The translations under genes were made by a program, and so were the position numbers. A DNA stretch of 64,000 nucleotides from VXYL01 sp965116935 (lineage in GTDB: Bacteria > Pseudomonadota > Gammaproteobacteria > Pseudomonadales > Azotimanducaceae): NCBI GenBank assembly GCA_965116935.1, contig OZ220737.1, forward strand, positions 2,480,001-2,544,000, in the 5' to 3' direction. Under the pieces are notes generated by a model. It ran no database searches, had not been told where the DNA came from, and saw only the letters and a list, made by a program, of their open reading frames with translations. Numbering within the stretch: position 1 is the stretch's first letter; the number at the start of each line of letters is the position of its first letter. Of this stretch, positions 7,007 through 15,211 are shown one piece after another.

Positions 7007-9545
7007 GCGAAGCCTCATCCGTTCCATCACAAAACGCATTCTCTGGCTTGCGGGGGCCGGGGTCTGTGCGACATCTCTGGTCGTCGCGTCAGTTTTTCTC
7101 TATTTGGACCCGCAGATTCCGACCACGGAGACCTACAGCGAATACCGATTCGAAACGCCGCTTCGGATTTTCACGAGAGATAACAAGCTGATAGGGGAGT
7201 TCGGTGACCGCCGCACGATCCCCATTGCGTTCGAGGACACGCCAAAGGCTTACATCGACGCCCTCCTCAACACCGAGGACAAGCGCTTCTTCGAGCACCG
7301 AGGCGTGGATGTGATCTCCCTCGCCAACGACGTGGTGGGGCTCTTCCTGTCCGACGTGCGCACCGGCGCGAGCACCATCACGATGCAGCTTGCGAAGATC
7401 ATCTCCTTCTCGCCGGAGCAAACCTTTATTCGCAAATTCAAGGAGATGCTGCTGGCGGTGAAGATCGAGCACGCCCTCACCAAGGAGCAGATCCTCGAGC
7501 TCTACATCAACATCGCGCCGCTTGGGAAGCACGCCTACGGCGTCCAGGCCGGCGCCCACACCTACTACGGCAAGCCGGTCTCCGAGCTGGGCCTCGCCCA
7601 GATCGCCATGCTGGCCGCAGTGTCCAAACGGCCCGAGGCGGGCAATCCCATCAACGGGCCGGAGTACGCGGTGCGGCGACGCAACCTCGTGCTGCGGCGG
7701 ATGCTTGACCAGGCATCCATCAGCCGCGCCGAGTACGACCAGGCCGTGGCAGCACCCATCACCGCGGTGGTGCATCGGCGCGAGTTGGACCTCGTCGCCC
7801 CCTTTCCTTCGGAATGGGTGCGGCAGCAGTTGGTGGAGCGCTACGGCACCGACATCTACGCCGGCTACGAAGCCGTGACCACCCTCGACTCAGAGCTCCA
7901 GGTGGCGGCGCAGCGGGCGCTGAGAACGGGGCTCGATGCCTATGACCGGCGCCACGGCTATCGCGGCGCAGATGGTCGCGTGGAAGTGCCGCCGGAGTTC
8001 ACATTGCCCGACTGGGGAGTTGCGGCGCTGCCGGAAACGCACGTGATTCCCGCCGACGGTGGGGCGCAAGCCGAGGCCTTAAGCCAGCAGCGGGAAGGAG
8101 CTACCGCGGAGGCCCCGTCCACACCGCAGAGCGTGCCGCCAGATTTCGAGAACACCGCGGGGTTCCGGGCCTTCGTCGCGGCGGCCTTGGGGGACCGCCC
8201 GATCGTTCAAGGCAAGGAGCCGGCCGTGGTTCTGGCGCAGGCGACCCGCCGCATGATGGTCGCGCGGGCGGATGCGACGACGCTGGTGCTGCCGTGGGAG
8301 GGATTGCGCTGGGCGCGGCGCTATCTCGGCGTCGATGCCGTGACGGCACGCCCGAAGACCGCTGCGGATGTGGCCGAGATCGGTGATGTCGTGTACATCG
8401 AACAGGACGAGGGCGGTTGGCGGCTGACGCAGGTGCCCGACATCGCCGGCGCGCTGGTGGCGCTCGACACCCACGATGGCGCGGTGCGCGCGATCGTCGG
8501 CGGCTACGACTTCGTCGGCAACCAGTTCGATCACGCATTGCAGGCGCGGCGCCAGCCTGGGTCGGGGTTCAAGCCCTTTGTCTATTCGGCGGCGCTCGAG
8601 AACGGCGTCACCCCGGCCAGCGTCTTCCTCGATGCGCCCTTGGTGTTCCGGGACCCAAGCACCGGCAACACCTATCGCCCGCGCAACGACAGCGGCCGCT
8701 ACAACGGTCCCACACGCCTGCGCGAGGCGCTCTACCGCTCCATTAACCTAGTGTCGATTCGGGTGATGCTGCGGATCGGCGCGGACAGCATCCTGCGCCA
8801 TGCCGGCCGGTTCGGCTTCTCCACCGGCGCATTCCCGGACAACACCCAACTCGCCATCGGCGGCGGCACGATGGGCGTGACGCCGCTCGAAATGGCGACG
8901 GCATATGCCGCGATCGCCAACGGCGGCTATGCCGTGCAGCCACGCATCATCGAGCGGGTGCGCACCATCGACGGCGACACCGTGTTCGAGCCCCCGCGCA
9001 CCGCCGCCTGCGATCGATGTTCCGCAAGCGAGGCAGGCGAGCCGGCTCCGTCCCCGGCGCCGCGCGCAATCTCCGCCCAGAACGCCTTCATCATGGATTC
9101 CATGCTCCGCGACGTGGTGCGTCGCGGCACCGGTCGCCGGGCGTTGGTGCTGGAACGCTCGGACATCGCCGGCAAGACCGGCACCACAGACGAGGCCGTG
9201 GATACATGGTTCAACGGCTATCACCCAAAGCTCGCCGCCACCGCCTGGGTCGGCTTCTCCCAGGCGCGGCCCTTGGGCGCCCGCGAATACGGCTCCACCA
9301 CCCCACTCGCCATATGGGTGGACTTCATGCGCGAGGCCCTGGCCGAAGAACCCGACGTGCAGCGCATCGCCCCCGACGGCGTCGTCCGAGCCCGGGTCGA
9401 CGCCGCCACCGGCCAAGCCGCCAGCCCCGACAACCGCAGAGCCATGTTCGAGTACTTCCTTGCAGACAACGCCCCCCAGACCAAAACCACCACCCGCCAG
9501 GGCAACGCGGACGCCGCAGCGGTGAGGCCGGAGGACATCTTCTAG
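7005..9545 (+). CDS. mrcA: Penicillin-binding protein 1A (bifunctional)
   Basis: A class A PBP that polymerises and cross-links peptidoglycan at the periplasmic face. The 846-residue product has an N-terminal membrane anchor (ILWLAGAGVCATSLVVASVF), the glycosyltransferase-51 domain (EDKRFFEHRGVD, GASTITMQLAK, EQILELYIN), an OB-like insert, and the transpeptidase domain with active-site GSGFKP, SINLVSIR and KTGTT. The ATG at 7005 has GGAG about 7 bases upstream. Divergence from pilMNOPQ is the classic gammaproteobacterial ponA/mrcA arrangement. The insert around residues 360-390 is rich in Ala, Gln and Glu and is probably a flexible loop. Confidence 0.95.
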   Translation: MRSLIRSITKRILWLAGAGVCATSLVVASVFLYLDPQIPTTETYSEYRFETPLRIFTRDNKLIGEFGDRRTIPIAFEDTPKAYIDALLNTEDKRFFEHRGVDVISLANDVVGLFLSDVRTGASTITMQLAKIISFSPEQTFIRKFKEMLLAVKIEHALTKEQILELYINIAPLGKHAYGVQAGAHTYYGKPVSELGLAQIAMLAAVSKRPEAGNPINGPEYAVRRRNLVLRRMLDQASISRAEYDQAVAAPITAVVHRRELDLVAPFPSEWVRQQLVERYGTDIYAGYEAVTTLDSELQVAAQRALRTGLDAYDRRHGYRGADGRVEVPPEFTLPDWGVAALPETHVIPADGGAQAEALSQQREGATAEAPSTPQSVPPDFENTAGFRAFVAAALGDRPIVQGKEPAVVLAQATRRMMVARADATTLVLPWEGLRWARRYLGVDAVTARPKTAADVAEIGDVVYIEQDEGGWRLTQVPDIAGALVALDTHDGAVRAIVGGYDFVGNQFDHALQARRQPGSGFKPFVYSAALENGVTPASVFLDAPLVFRDPSTGNTYRPRNDSGRYNGPTRLREALYRSINLVSIRVMLRIGADSILRHAGRFGFSTGAFPDNTQLAIGGGTMGVTPLEMATAYAAIANGGYAVQPRIIERVRTIDGDTVFEPPRTAACDRCSASEAGEPAPSPAPRAISAQNAFIMDSMLRDVVRRGTGRRALVLERSDIAGKTGTTDEAVDTWFNGYHPKLAATAWVGFSQARPLGAREYGSTTPLAIWVDFMREALAEEPDVQRIAPDGVVRARVDAATGQAASPDNRRAMFEYFLADNAPQTKTTTRQGNADAAAVRPEDIF

Positions 9546-10245
9546 GCAAGCCTCTGTCGTAGGGGCGGGGCTTGTCCCCGCCCGCATTGAATTCGGCACG
9601 GGCCTTGCCCGCGTTTAACGTGCCGATGGATTCGCCACGGGACGCGACCCCCACGAGGCCCGTCTCGAATTCGAGACGGGACGGGACAAGCCCGTCCCCT
9701 ACGAGCTCCGTCACGAATTCACCGACAGACCCTGGATTGCGCGTTTGTCGGTGCGTTGGGAGGGCGGATGGCTTCCCTCCGAGGCCCGCGAGCCCGTCTT
9801 GAATGCATCAACGGATTCGTCACGAGCCCGGTCACGAATTCACCGACAGACCCTGGATTGCGCGTTTGTCGGTGCGTTTGGGAGGGCGGGATGGCTTCCC
9901 TCCGAGGCCCGCGAGCCCGTCTTGAATGCATCAACGGATTCGTCACGGGCCTCGTAGGGGTGGGGCTTGTCCCCGCCCGTATTGAATTCGGCACGGGCCT
10001 TTCCCGCGTTTCGTGCCGATGGGTTCGCCACGGGACGCGACCCCCACGAGGCCCGTCTCGAATTCGAGACGGGACGGGACAAGCCCGTCCCCTACGAGCC
10101 CCGTCACGAATTCACCGACAGACCCTGGATTGTGCGTTTGTCGGTGCGTTGGGAGGGCGGGATGGCTTCCCTCCGAGGCCCGCGAGCCGGTCTTGAATGC
10201 ATCAACGGACTCGTCACGGGCCTCGTAGGGGCGGGGCTTGTCCCC

Positions 10246-11599
10246 ATATGCGCTAACTTGTTTGGATCGATGGTTCCGGGAAGCGTTCGTCGATCTGCGG
10301 GGTCCGCTGGCGAGGCGGGTCGGCCAATCCCCTTGAGATGCGGTCCCAGTCGTCGATGGCCTGCTGCAGGGGGAGGTGCGGCTCGATGGCGCGGGCGATC
10401 TGGCCGTACATGAAGCGGAAGTCACGCCAGGGACTGCGACGGCGGGCTCTCCACGGTGCCTCCCCAGGGGGAAACGGAGCCGGCGTGGCGAACGAGCTTC
10501 TCCACCAACAGCGCCACGAGCAGCTTGCCGTGGAGCCAGGCGCGGGCGCTGTCGTCCTCGTGCTTGGGCAGGTGGCCGAGCTGCGCCAGCGACTTGAAGC
10601 GCCTGAAGACCAGTTCGACCTGCCAGCGGACGCGGTACCAGTCCAGCACGCTGCGGGCGTCGAAGGTCCCTTCGGGGAAGGTGGTGAACAGGATCACGTG
10701 GCGGGCGAACTCGAGGCTGGACGGCCGCACCTGCCGGCCCTGGCGCGCTGCGTGTTCCTTCGCCTTGCGCTGCGCGATGGCGGCGGCCTCCTCGGTCTTG
10801 CGGATCGCGCACACGCGACCCGGCACCGCGACGCCCCGACCGACCGCCACCGCCGGCCATGCCCGCGGGACGCACGCCTCGTCCAGCCCGGCGACCCGCT
10901 GCAGCAGGTCCAGCGCCTCCCCGTCCGGTGTCCGCAGCGGCAGCGAGCCGGTGTTCACGCGCACCGTGGCGTGGCCGCCCGACGACGCCACGTGGCCGAG
11001 ACCCGCCGCCGTCGAGTAGCCCCGGTCCGCCAGCACCAGGTCGCCCCGGGCGATCGGAAAGTGCGCCAGCGTCTCGGCCACGCCCGAACCCTCGGTCGGC
11101 GTCAGCTTGTAGAAGTCGCAAGCCAGCGACGGAAGCCGCACGCTGTAGTGCAGGCGCCACAGCGAGCCCGTCCGCCCCGGCTCCCTCACCGTCGTCGCGT
11201 CGAACGCCCGGAACGGCAGCTCGCCAGACGCCGACACTCCGCCCTGCTCCCGGAACATCGCCGCGCACAGCTCCCGCAGCCACTCCGACGACTTCCGCAG
11301 CCGCTTCAGCAGCGCCACGTCCGAGAGCTCCGCAAGGTTCGCCTGCCGCGCCCGCACCACCGTCTCCCGCAGCGAATGACCCCGCGCCAGATGCAGCAGA
11401 AGCACCCGCAGCAGCGCCTCCGGAGACTTCGCCTTGCGCAGTCCCTTCAGCGCCCCCGTCTCCTGCGCCAGTTCCTCCCAGCCTTCCGGAAGGAACGACA
11501 CCACCACCTTCCAGTCCTCGTCCACTCCGCACAAGCCCCCAGCCGAACCGACACCCCCACCTTACGGACAGCCGATGCGCAAAACAAGTTAGCGCATAT
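10246..11599 (-). mobile_element. IS4-type insertion sequence, 1354 bp, with 18 bp inverted repeats and 13 bp target duplication
   Basis: The ends are a perfect inverted repeat, ATATGCGCTAACTTGTTT at 10246-10263 and its complement ending at 11599. The element is flanked by a 13-base direct repeat, GGGGCTTGTCCCC, at 10233-10245 and 11600-11612; this is the core hairpin of the surrounding repeat. Removing the element and one copy restores an intact repeat unit. It carries one transposase gene on the minus strand. End length and duplication size suit the IS4 family. Confidence 0.9.
10422..11534 (-). CDS. IS4-family DDE transposase, C-terminus frameshifted
   Basis: The 370-residue frame has the DDE triad of IS4-type transposases: D112 in FDATTV, D170 in LADRGY and E307 in the YREK signature (Y300, R303, E307, K314, exactly the Y-2-R-3-E-6-K spacing). 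After the stop at 10422 the other frame (+1) continues without a stop to 10253 and reads SPWRDFRFMYGQIARAIEP, which matches the expected IS4 C-terminus. The shift probably lies in the TTTCCCCCTGGGG run near 10470-10480. Either a single-base change has inactivated the copy or the run is used for frameshifting. The start is uncertain (TTG at 11534 or GTG at 11525). Confidence 0.85.
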   Translation of the reverse strand: MCGVDEDWKVVVSFLPEGWEELAQETGALKGLRKAKSPEALLRVLLLHLARGHSLRETVVRARQANLAELSDVALLKRLRKSSEWLRELCAAMFREQGGVSASGELPFRAFDATTVREPGRTGSLWRLHYSVRLPSLACDFYKLTPTEGSGVAETLAHFPIARGDLVLADRGYSTAAGLGHVASSGGHATVRVNTGSLPLRTPDGEALDLLQRVAGLDEACVPRAWPAVAVGRGVAVPGRVCAIRKTEEAAAIAQRKAKEHAARQGRQVRPSSLEFARHVILFTTFPEGTFDARSVLDWYRVRWQVELVFRRFKSLAQLGHLPKHEDDSARAWLHGKLLVALLVEKLVRHAGSVSPWGGTVESPPSQSLA

Positions 11600-12019
11600 G
11601 GGGCTTGTCCCCGCCCGTATTGAGTTCGGCACGGGCCTTGCCCGCGTTTTAACGTGCCGATGGATTCGCCACGGGACGCGACCCCCACGAGGCCCGTCTC
11701 GAATTCGAGACGGGACGGGACAAGCCCGTCCCCTACGAGCCCCGTCACGAATTCACCGACAGACCCTGGATTGCGCGTTTGTCGGTGCGTTTGGGAGGGC
11801 GGGATGGCTTCCCTCCGAGGCCCGCGAGCCCGTCTTGAATGCATCAACGGATTCGTCACGGGCCTCGTAGGGGCGGGGCTTGTCCCCGCCCGTATTGAAT
11901 TCGGCACGGGCCTTGCCCGCGTTTTGACGTGCCGATGGATTCGCCACGGGACGCGACCCCCACGAGGCCCGTCTTTAACGCGAGACGGGCCCTGTGGGCG
12001 GCGGGCTGCCCCTGTTCCC

Positions 12020-14074
12020 CTACGTCAACGCCGTGCGGAACTCGTCGAGTTCGTTGATCGGCGCCGAGCACACCAGGTCGCGGCAGACATAGGCCGTTAC
12101 TCGGGCGCGGGTTTCTGTGGTGACGAGCCGGGGCAGATATGAGGGTGCTTGGCAGTCGTAGGGGACGGCGTAAACCGCTCTCGTAGGCTCGTAGCCATCG
12201 CGGGCGGCTTTTAGCCAAGGCTGCATCAAGTGCGGCGGGCCGCGCAGGATCACCGTTGCGCCCGGTTCGCTGGCTTCCTCGATGGCGGTCAGGAGCGCCG
12301 AGTGCGCCGCCGGCTGGCGTTCTGCGAAGCCCCTGGCCCAGTCGAGAGTTGCGTGCGCCGCATCGAGGTAGCGTGACTCTGCGGTCAGGTGCCCGAATGC
12401 CACGAGGGCGCGCATGGCGATGGCGTTGCCTGGTGGCAGCGCGTCGTCCAGCACCGGTTTCGGGCGGTGGATGAGCTCCTCGTGGTCGTGGGCCGTGAAC
12501 CAGAAGCCGCCGGCCTCCTCATCTAGGAAGAGTGTCAGCAAGCCGTCTGCCAGCAGCCGGGCGAAGGCGAAGTCGGCATCGTCCCAGCGTGCTTCCAGGA
12601 GCGCCAGCACGCCCCGCAGCATGTTGGCGTAGTCGTCGAGATAGGCCGGGTGCCGAGCCTCGCCGCCGGTCCAACTCGCCAGGAGGCGACCGTCCTGCAC
12701 CATGTGTTCGCGCACGAACGCCGCGGCCGTTGCGGCCGAGTCGATCCACGCGGGTTCGGAGAGCCGCAGCGCAGCCCGCACCATGCCGTGAATCGCGAGG
12801 CCGTTCCAAGCCGCAAGCACCTTTTCGTCGCAGGCAGGTCGGGGCCGCTCGCTGCGGTGGCGAAGGAGCTTGGCGCGGGCAGTGGCCAAGAGCTCGGCGG
12901 CGGCTTCGGCATCGAGATACAGCCGCTCCGCCACCGAGCGCCACGAGTCGCGCCGGTGCAGGTGCCACTTGCCCTCGAAATTGGCTGGGCGGTCGAGGCC
13001 GTAGAGGGTCTCCACCACCAGGCATTCGTCCTCGGTGAGGAGCCGTTTCACCTCGTGCCGGCGCCACACGTAATGCCGGCCCTCGCCGCCGTCGCTGTCG
13101 GCATCGAGGGCAGCGTAGTAACCGCCGCTCGGATGCTGCATCTCGCGCATCATCCAGTCGGCCGTGTCGCGGAGCGCTCCCTCGAACAGCGCATCGGGTG
13201 CCACGGCCATGGCATCCGCGTAGAGCGCGAGCAGCGAGCCGTTGTCACAGAGCATCTTCTCGAAGTGCGGAATCATCCACTCGCGGTCGGTGGAGTAGCG
13301 GCAGAAGCCACCGCCGAGGTGGTCGAAGATGCCGCCTCGCGCCATTTTCGTCAGGGTGGTCATCACCATGTCGAGGGCTTCGCGATCCGGCTGGCCGCCG
13401 CTCGCGCGACCGCGCTGCCAGTGTCGCAGCAGCCGTTCCACGGCCCCCGGCATGGGGAACTTGGGCGCGTTGCCGAAGCCGCCGCCTTCCGGGTCATACA
13501 GCTTGCCTAGCTGCTCTCTCCCCGCCGCGAGCAGCGCATCGCCGGCCAGTTGCGACTCCGCCTTGGCGTCGTCGAGTTGCTGCACCACGTCGCGCAGCTT
13601 GTCGCCCTGTTCCCGGATGTCCTCGATACGCTCGCCCCAGGCGTCGGAGATGCGGATCAGCACATCGACGAAGCCGGGCAGGCCGTGCCGGGGCGTGCGC
13701 GGGAAGTAGGTGCCGGTGAAGAACGGCAGCAACGTCTCTGGATCGAGGAAGGCGGTGAGGGGCCAGCCGCCGCTCTGGCGCGTCAGCAGGTGGTGCGCGA
13801 GCTGATAGGCGCGGTCGAGATCGGGCCGCTCCTCCCGATCCACCTTGATGTTGACGAACCGCTCGTTCATCACCTGCGCCGTCGCCTCGTGCTCAAACGA
13901 CTCGTGCGCCATCACGTGGCACCAGTGACACGCGGAGTAGCCGATGGAGAGGAGGATGGGACGGTTCTCGGTGCGGGCGAGAGCGAGCGCCGGCTCGCCC
14001 CAAGGGCGCCAATCGACCGGATTGTCGGCGTGTTGGGCAAGGTAGGGGCTGGTTTCGCCGGCAAGGTGGTTCAT
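12020..14074 (-). CDS. DUF255 thioredoxin-fold / glycosidase-like protein (YyaL, SPATA20 family)
   Basis: The 684-residue protein has the two-part architecture of the YyaL/SSP411/SPATA20 family. An N-terminal thioredoxin-like DUF255 domain starts with NHLAGETSPYLAQHADNPVDW and carries the redox motif SACHWCHVMAHESF (C-x-x-C). A long alpha/alpha-barrel region related to six-hairpin glycosidases follows. The biochemical role of the family is unsettled; a redox or sugar-epimerase-like function has been suggested. Length is normal. It stands between the repeat array and the kinase/phospho-lyase pair, separated from the latter by about 120 bases. Confidence 0.9.
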   Translation of the reverse strand: MNHLAGETSPYLAQHADNPVDWRPWGEPALALARTENRPILLSIGYSACHWCHVMAHESFEHEATAQVMNERFVNIKVDREERPDLDRAYQLAHHLLTRQSGGWPLTAFLDPETLLPFFTGTYFPRTPRHGLPGFVDVLIRISDAWGERIEDIREQGDKLRDVVQQLDDAKAESQLAGDALLAAGREQLGKLYDPEGGGFGNAPKFPMPGAVERLLRHWQRGRASGGQPDREALDMVMTTLTKMARGGIFDHLGGGFCRYSTDREWMIPHFEKMLCDNGSLLALYADAMAVAPDALFEGALRDTADWMMREMQHPSGGYYAALDADSDGGEGRHYVWRRHEVKRLLTEDECLVVETLYGLDRPANFEGKWHLHRRDSWRSVAERLYLDAEAAAELLATARAKLLRHRSERPRPACDEKVLAAWNGLAIHGMVRAALRLSEPAWIDSAATAAAFVREHMVQDGRLLASWTGGEARHPAYLDDYANMLRGVLALLEARWDDADFAFARLLADGLLTLFLDEEAGGFWFTAHDHEELIHRPKPVLDDALPPGNAIAMRALVAFGHLTAESRYLDAAHATLDWARGFAERQPAAHSALLTAIEEASEPGATVILRGPPHLMQPWLKAARDGYEPTRAVYAVPYDCQAPSYLPRLVTTETRARVTAYVCRDLVCSAPINELDEFRTALT

Positions 14075-14197
14075 GGCAACCGTTCGTTCGTCTTCACAAC
14101 CATCATAGCCAAGCGAAGCGCGGTCCTCTCGGCAGCGGCGTGTGGTTAGCAGGGCAGGGAACCTTGGAAGACGGCGATCGGCGATTGTGCGGGCGGC

Positions 14198-15199
14198 TCA
14201 GAGGTTCGCCCGCGCAAGCATTGTCTCTGCGTTGCTGCGCACCCAAGCCATCAGTCCCGTGGCCATGCTGGGGCGGGCGAGGTCGGGGCGGGCGGTGATC
14301 CAGCCGATGGAGGCGAGCGAGCGGATGAGGAGAAACAGCGGAACCAGTGCCACCATGCGTTCGTCGGGCTCGCGGACGCGGCGGTAGCCACTCAGGAACG
14401 CGGATTGCCGGCGCGCGAAGTCGTCCCTCCCGTGTGCGCCGAGGCAGACGGCGAAGTCATACGCGTGCCAGCCGAAGCCGGCGTCGTCGAAGTCGATCAC
14501 ATGCAGGCGGTTGCCGCTGACGACGACGTTTTGGGGGTGCAGGTCGGCGTGGATCATGCCGTAGTTGGCTGGCTTGCGTCCCAAGCTTGCCAGCACCGGG
14601 CCGATGCGGTCACGAAGGTCCGCAAGCATCGAGCGGTCTTCGTGCGTGAGGAGGTGGGATTCCCAGAACCGCCCCCAGAACGGCGTCGCGCCACCGACGC
14701 CCATCAGCCCGCCGGCATCGAAGGCATGGCGGGCGAAGCCATCCGGGACCTGCCACTCGGATGCCTGGGTGTGCAGCGCCGCCATCACCTCGCCGATGCG
14801 GGCGTAGCAGTCGTCGATGAACTCGGGTTTTGCGCCGTCCATCAGGCCGCCGAGGGTGTCGCCCGGAACCCACTCCAGCATCCCGGCGTAGCGTTGCTCG
14901 TCGCCGACGACCACCGTCGCATAACCTCCCCCGCTCTGCGTTAGGACAGGTACCGGCACGTCGATGCCAGCTTCCCTGAGCGCCGCCGTCCACGTCTGTT
15001 CCGATACCAGTTCTTCGAACGTGTGGTAGCCAGGGCGATGCAGGCGCAACACGAACAGGCGGCCCCGTTCGTCTTCGACCCGAAACGCGTAGTTCTCTGA
15101 ACGCGACACGAGCTTGAGATTGCGCACCGCAACCGGCCAGTGCGCCACCGCCTCGCGGGCGGCAGTCAGCAGCACCGAGTCCGGCACGGGTTCGGCCAC
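14198..15199 (-). CDS. Phosphotransferase (APH/hydroxylysine-kinase-like)
   Basis: A 333-residue aminoglycoside-phosphotransferase-fold kinase. The catalytic loop reads IHADLHPQNVVV and the metal-binding motif VIDFDDAGFGWHAYD, both typical of choline, homoserine and hydroxylysine kinases. It lies 12 bases downstream of a class III aminotransferase-like gene of the AGXT2L type. In bacteria and vertebrates that pair corresponds to a 5-hydroxylysine or ethanolamine kinase and the matching phospho-lyase, so I infer an amino-alcohol kinase. A resistance kinase or SrkA-type protein kinase is less likely given the neighbour. The start is a GTG at 15199. Confidence 0.8.
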   Translation of the reverse strand: MAEPVPDSVLLTAAREAVAHWPVAVRNLKLVSRSENYAFRVEDERGRLFVLRLHRPGYHTFEELVSEQTWTAALREAGIDVPVPVLTQSGGGYATVVVGDEQRYAGMLEWVPGDTLGGLMDGAKPEFIDDCYARIGEVMAALHTQASEWQVPDGFARHAFDAGGLMGVGGATPFWGRFWESHLLTHEDRSMLADLRDRIGPVLASLGRKPANYGMIHADLHPQNVVVSGNRLHVIDFDDAGFGWHAYDFAVCLGAHGRDDFARRQSAFLSGYRRVREPDERMVALVPLFLLIRSLASIGWITARPDLARPSMATGLMAWVRSNAETMLARANL

Positions 15200-15211
15200 G
15201 GACTCAAGAGC

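Larger units (their letters stand above)
9557..11990. repeat. Tandem array of ~270 bp repeat units carrying paired hairpins
   Basis: Successive starts of the phrase CTCGTAGGGG fall at about 9556 (variant), 9951, 10222 and, after removing the IS insertion, 11864, giving periods of 271 and about 275 bases. The first unit is longer because an internal ~119 bp segment (about 9719-9838) is duplicated. Each unit holds two hairpins, one around GGGGCTTGTCCCC and one around GACGGGACAAGCCCGTC, plus a GAATTCGAGACGGG palindrome and a GGAGGGCGGGATGGCTTCC block. The last unit is partial and ends near 11990. The units contain no recognisable gene; open frames through them only follow the repeat. Confidence 0.85.

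Noticed and set aside
10338..11870. 510-codon plus-strand frame across the insertion sequence
   Set aside because: Antisense to the transposase and running through repeat DNA on both sides.
9557..11990. CRISPR array
   Set aside because: Repeat units are ~270 bases with no short repeat/spacer alternation, and no cas gene is present in the window.
14198..15199. Aminoglycoside resistance kinase
   Set aside because: The APH fold is shared, but the partner PLP enzyme and general sequence suit amino-alcohol metabolism better.
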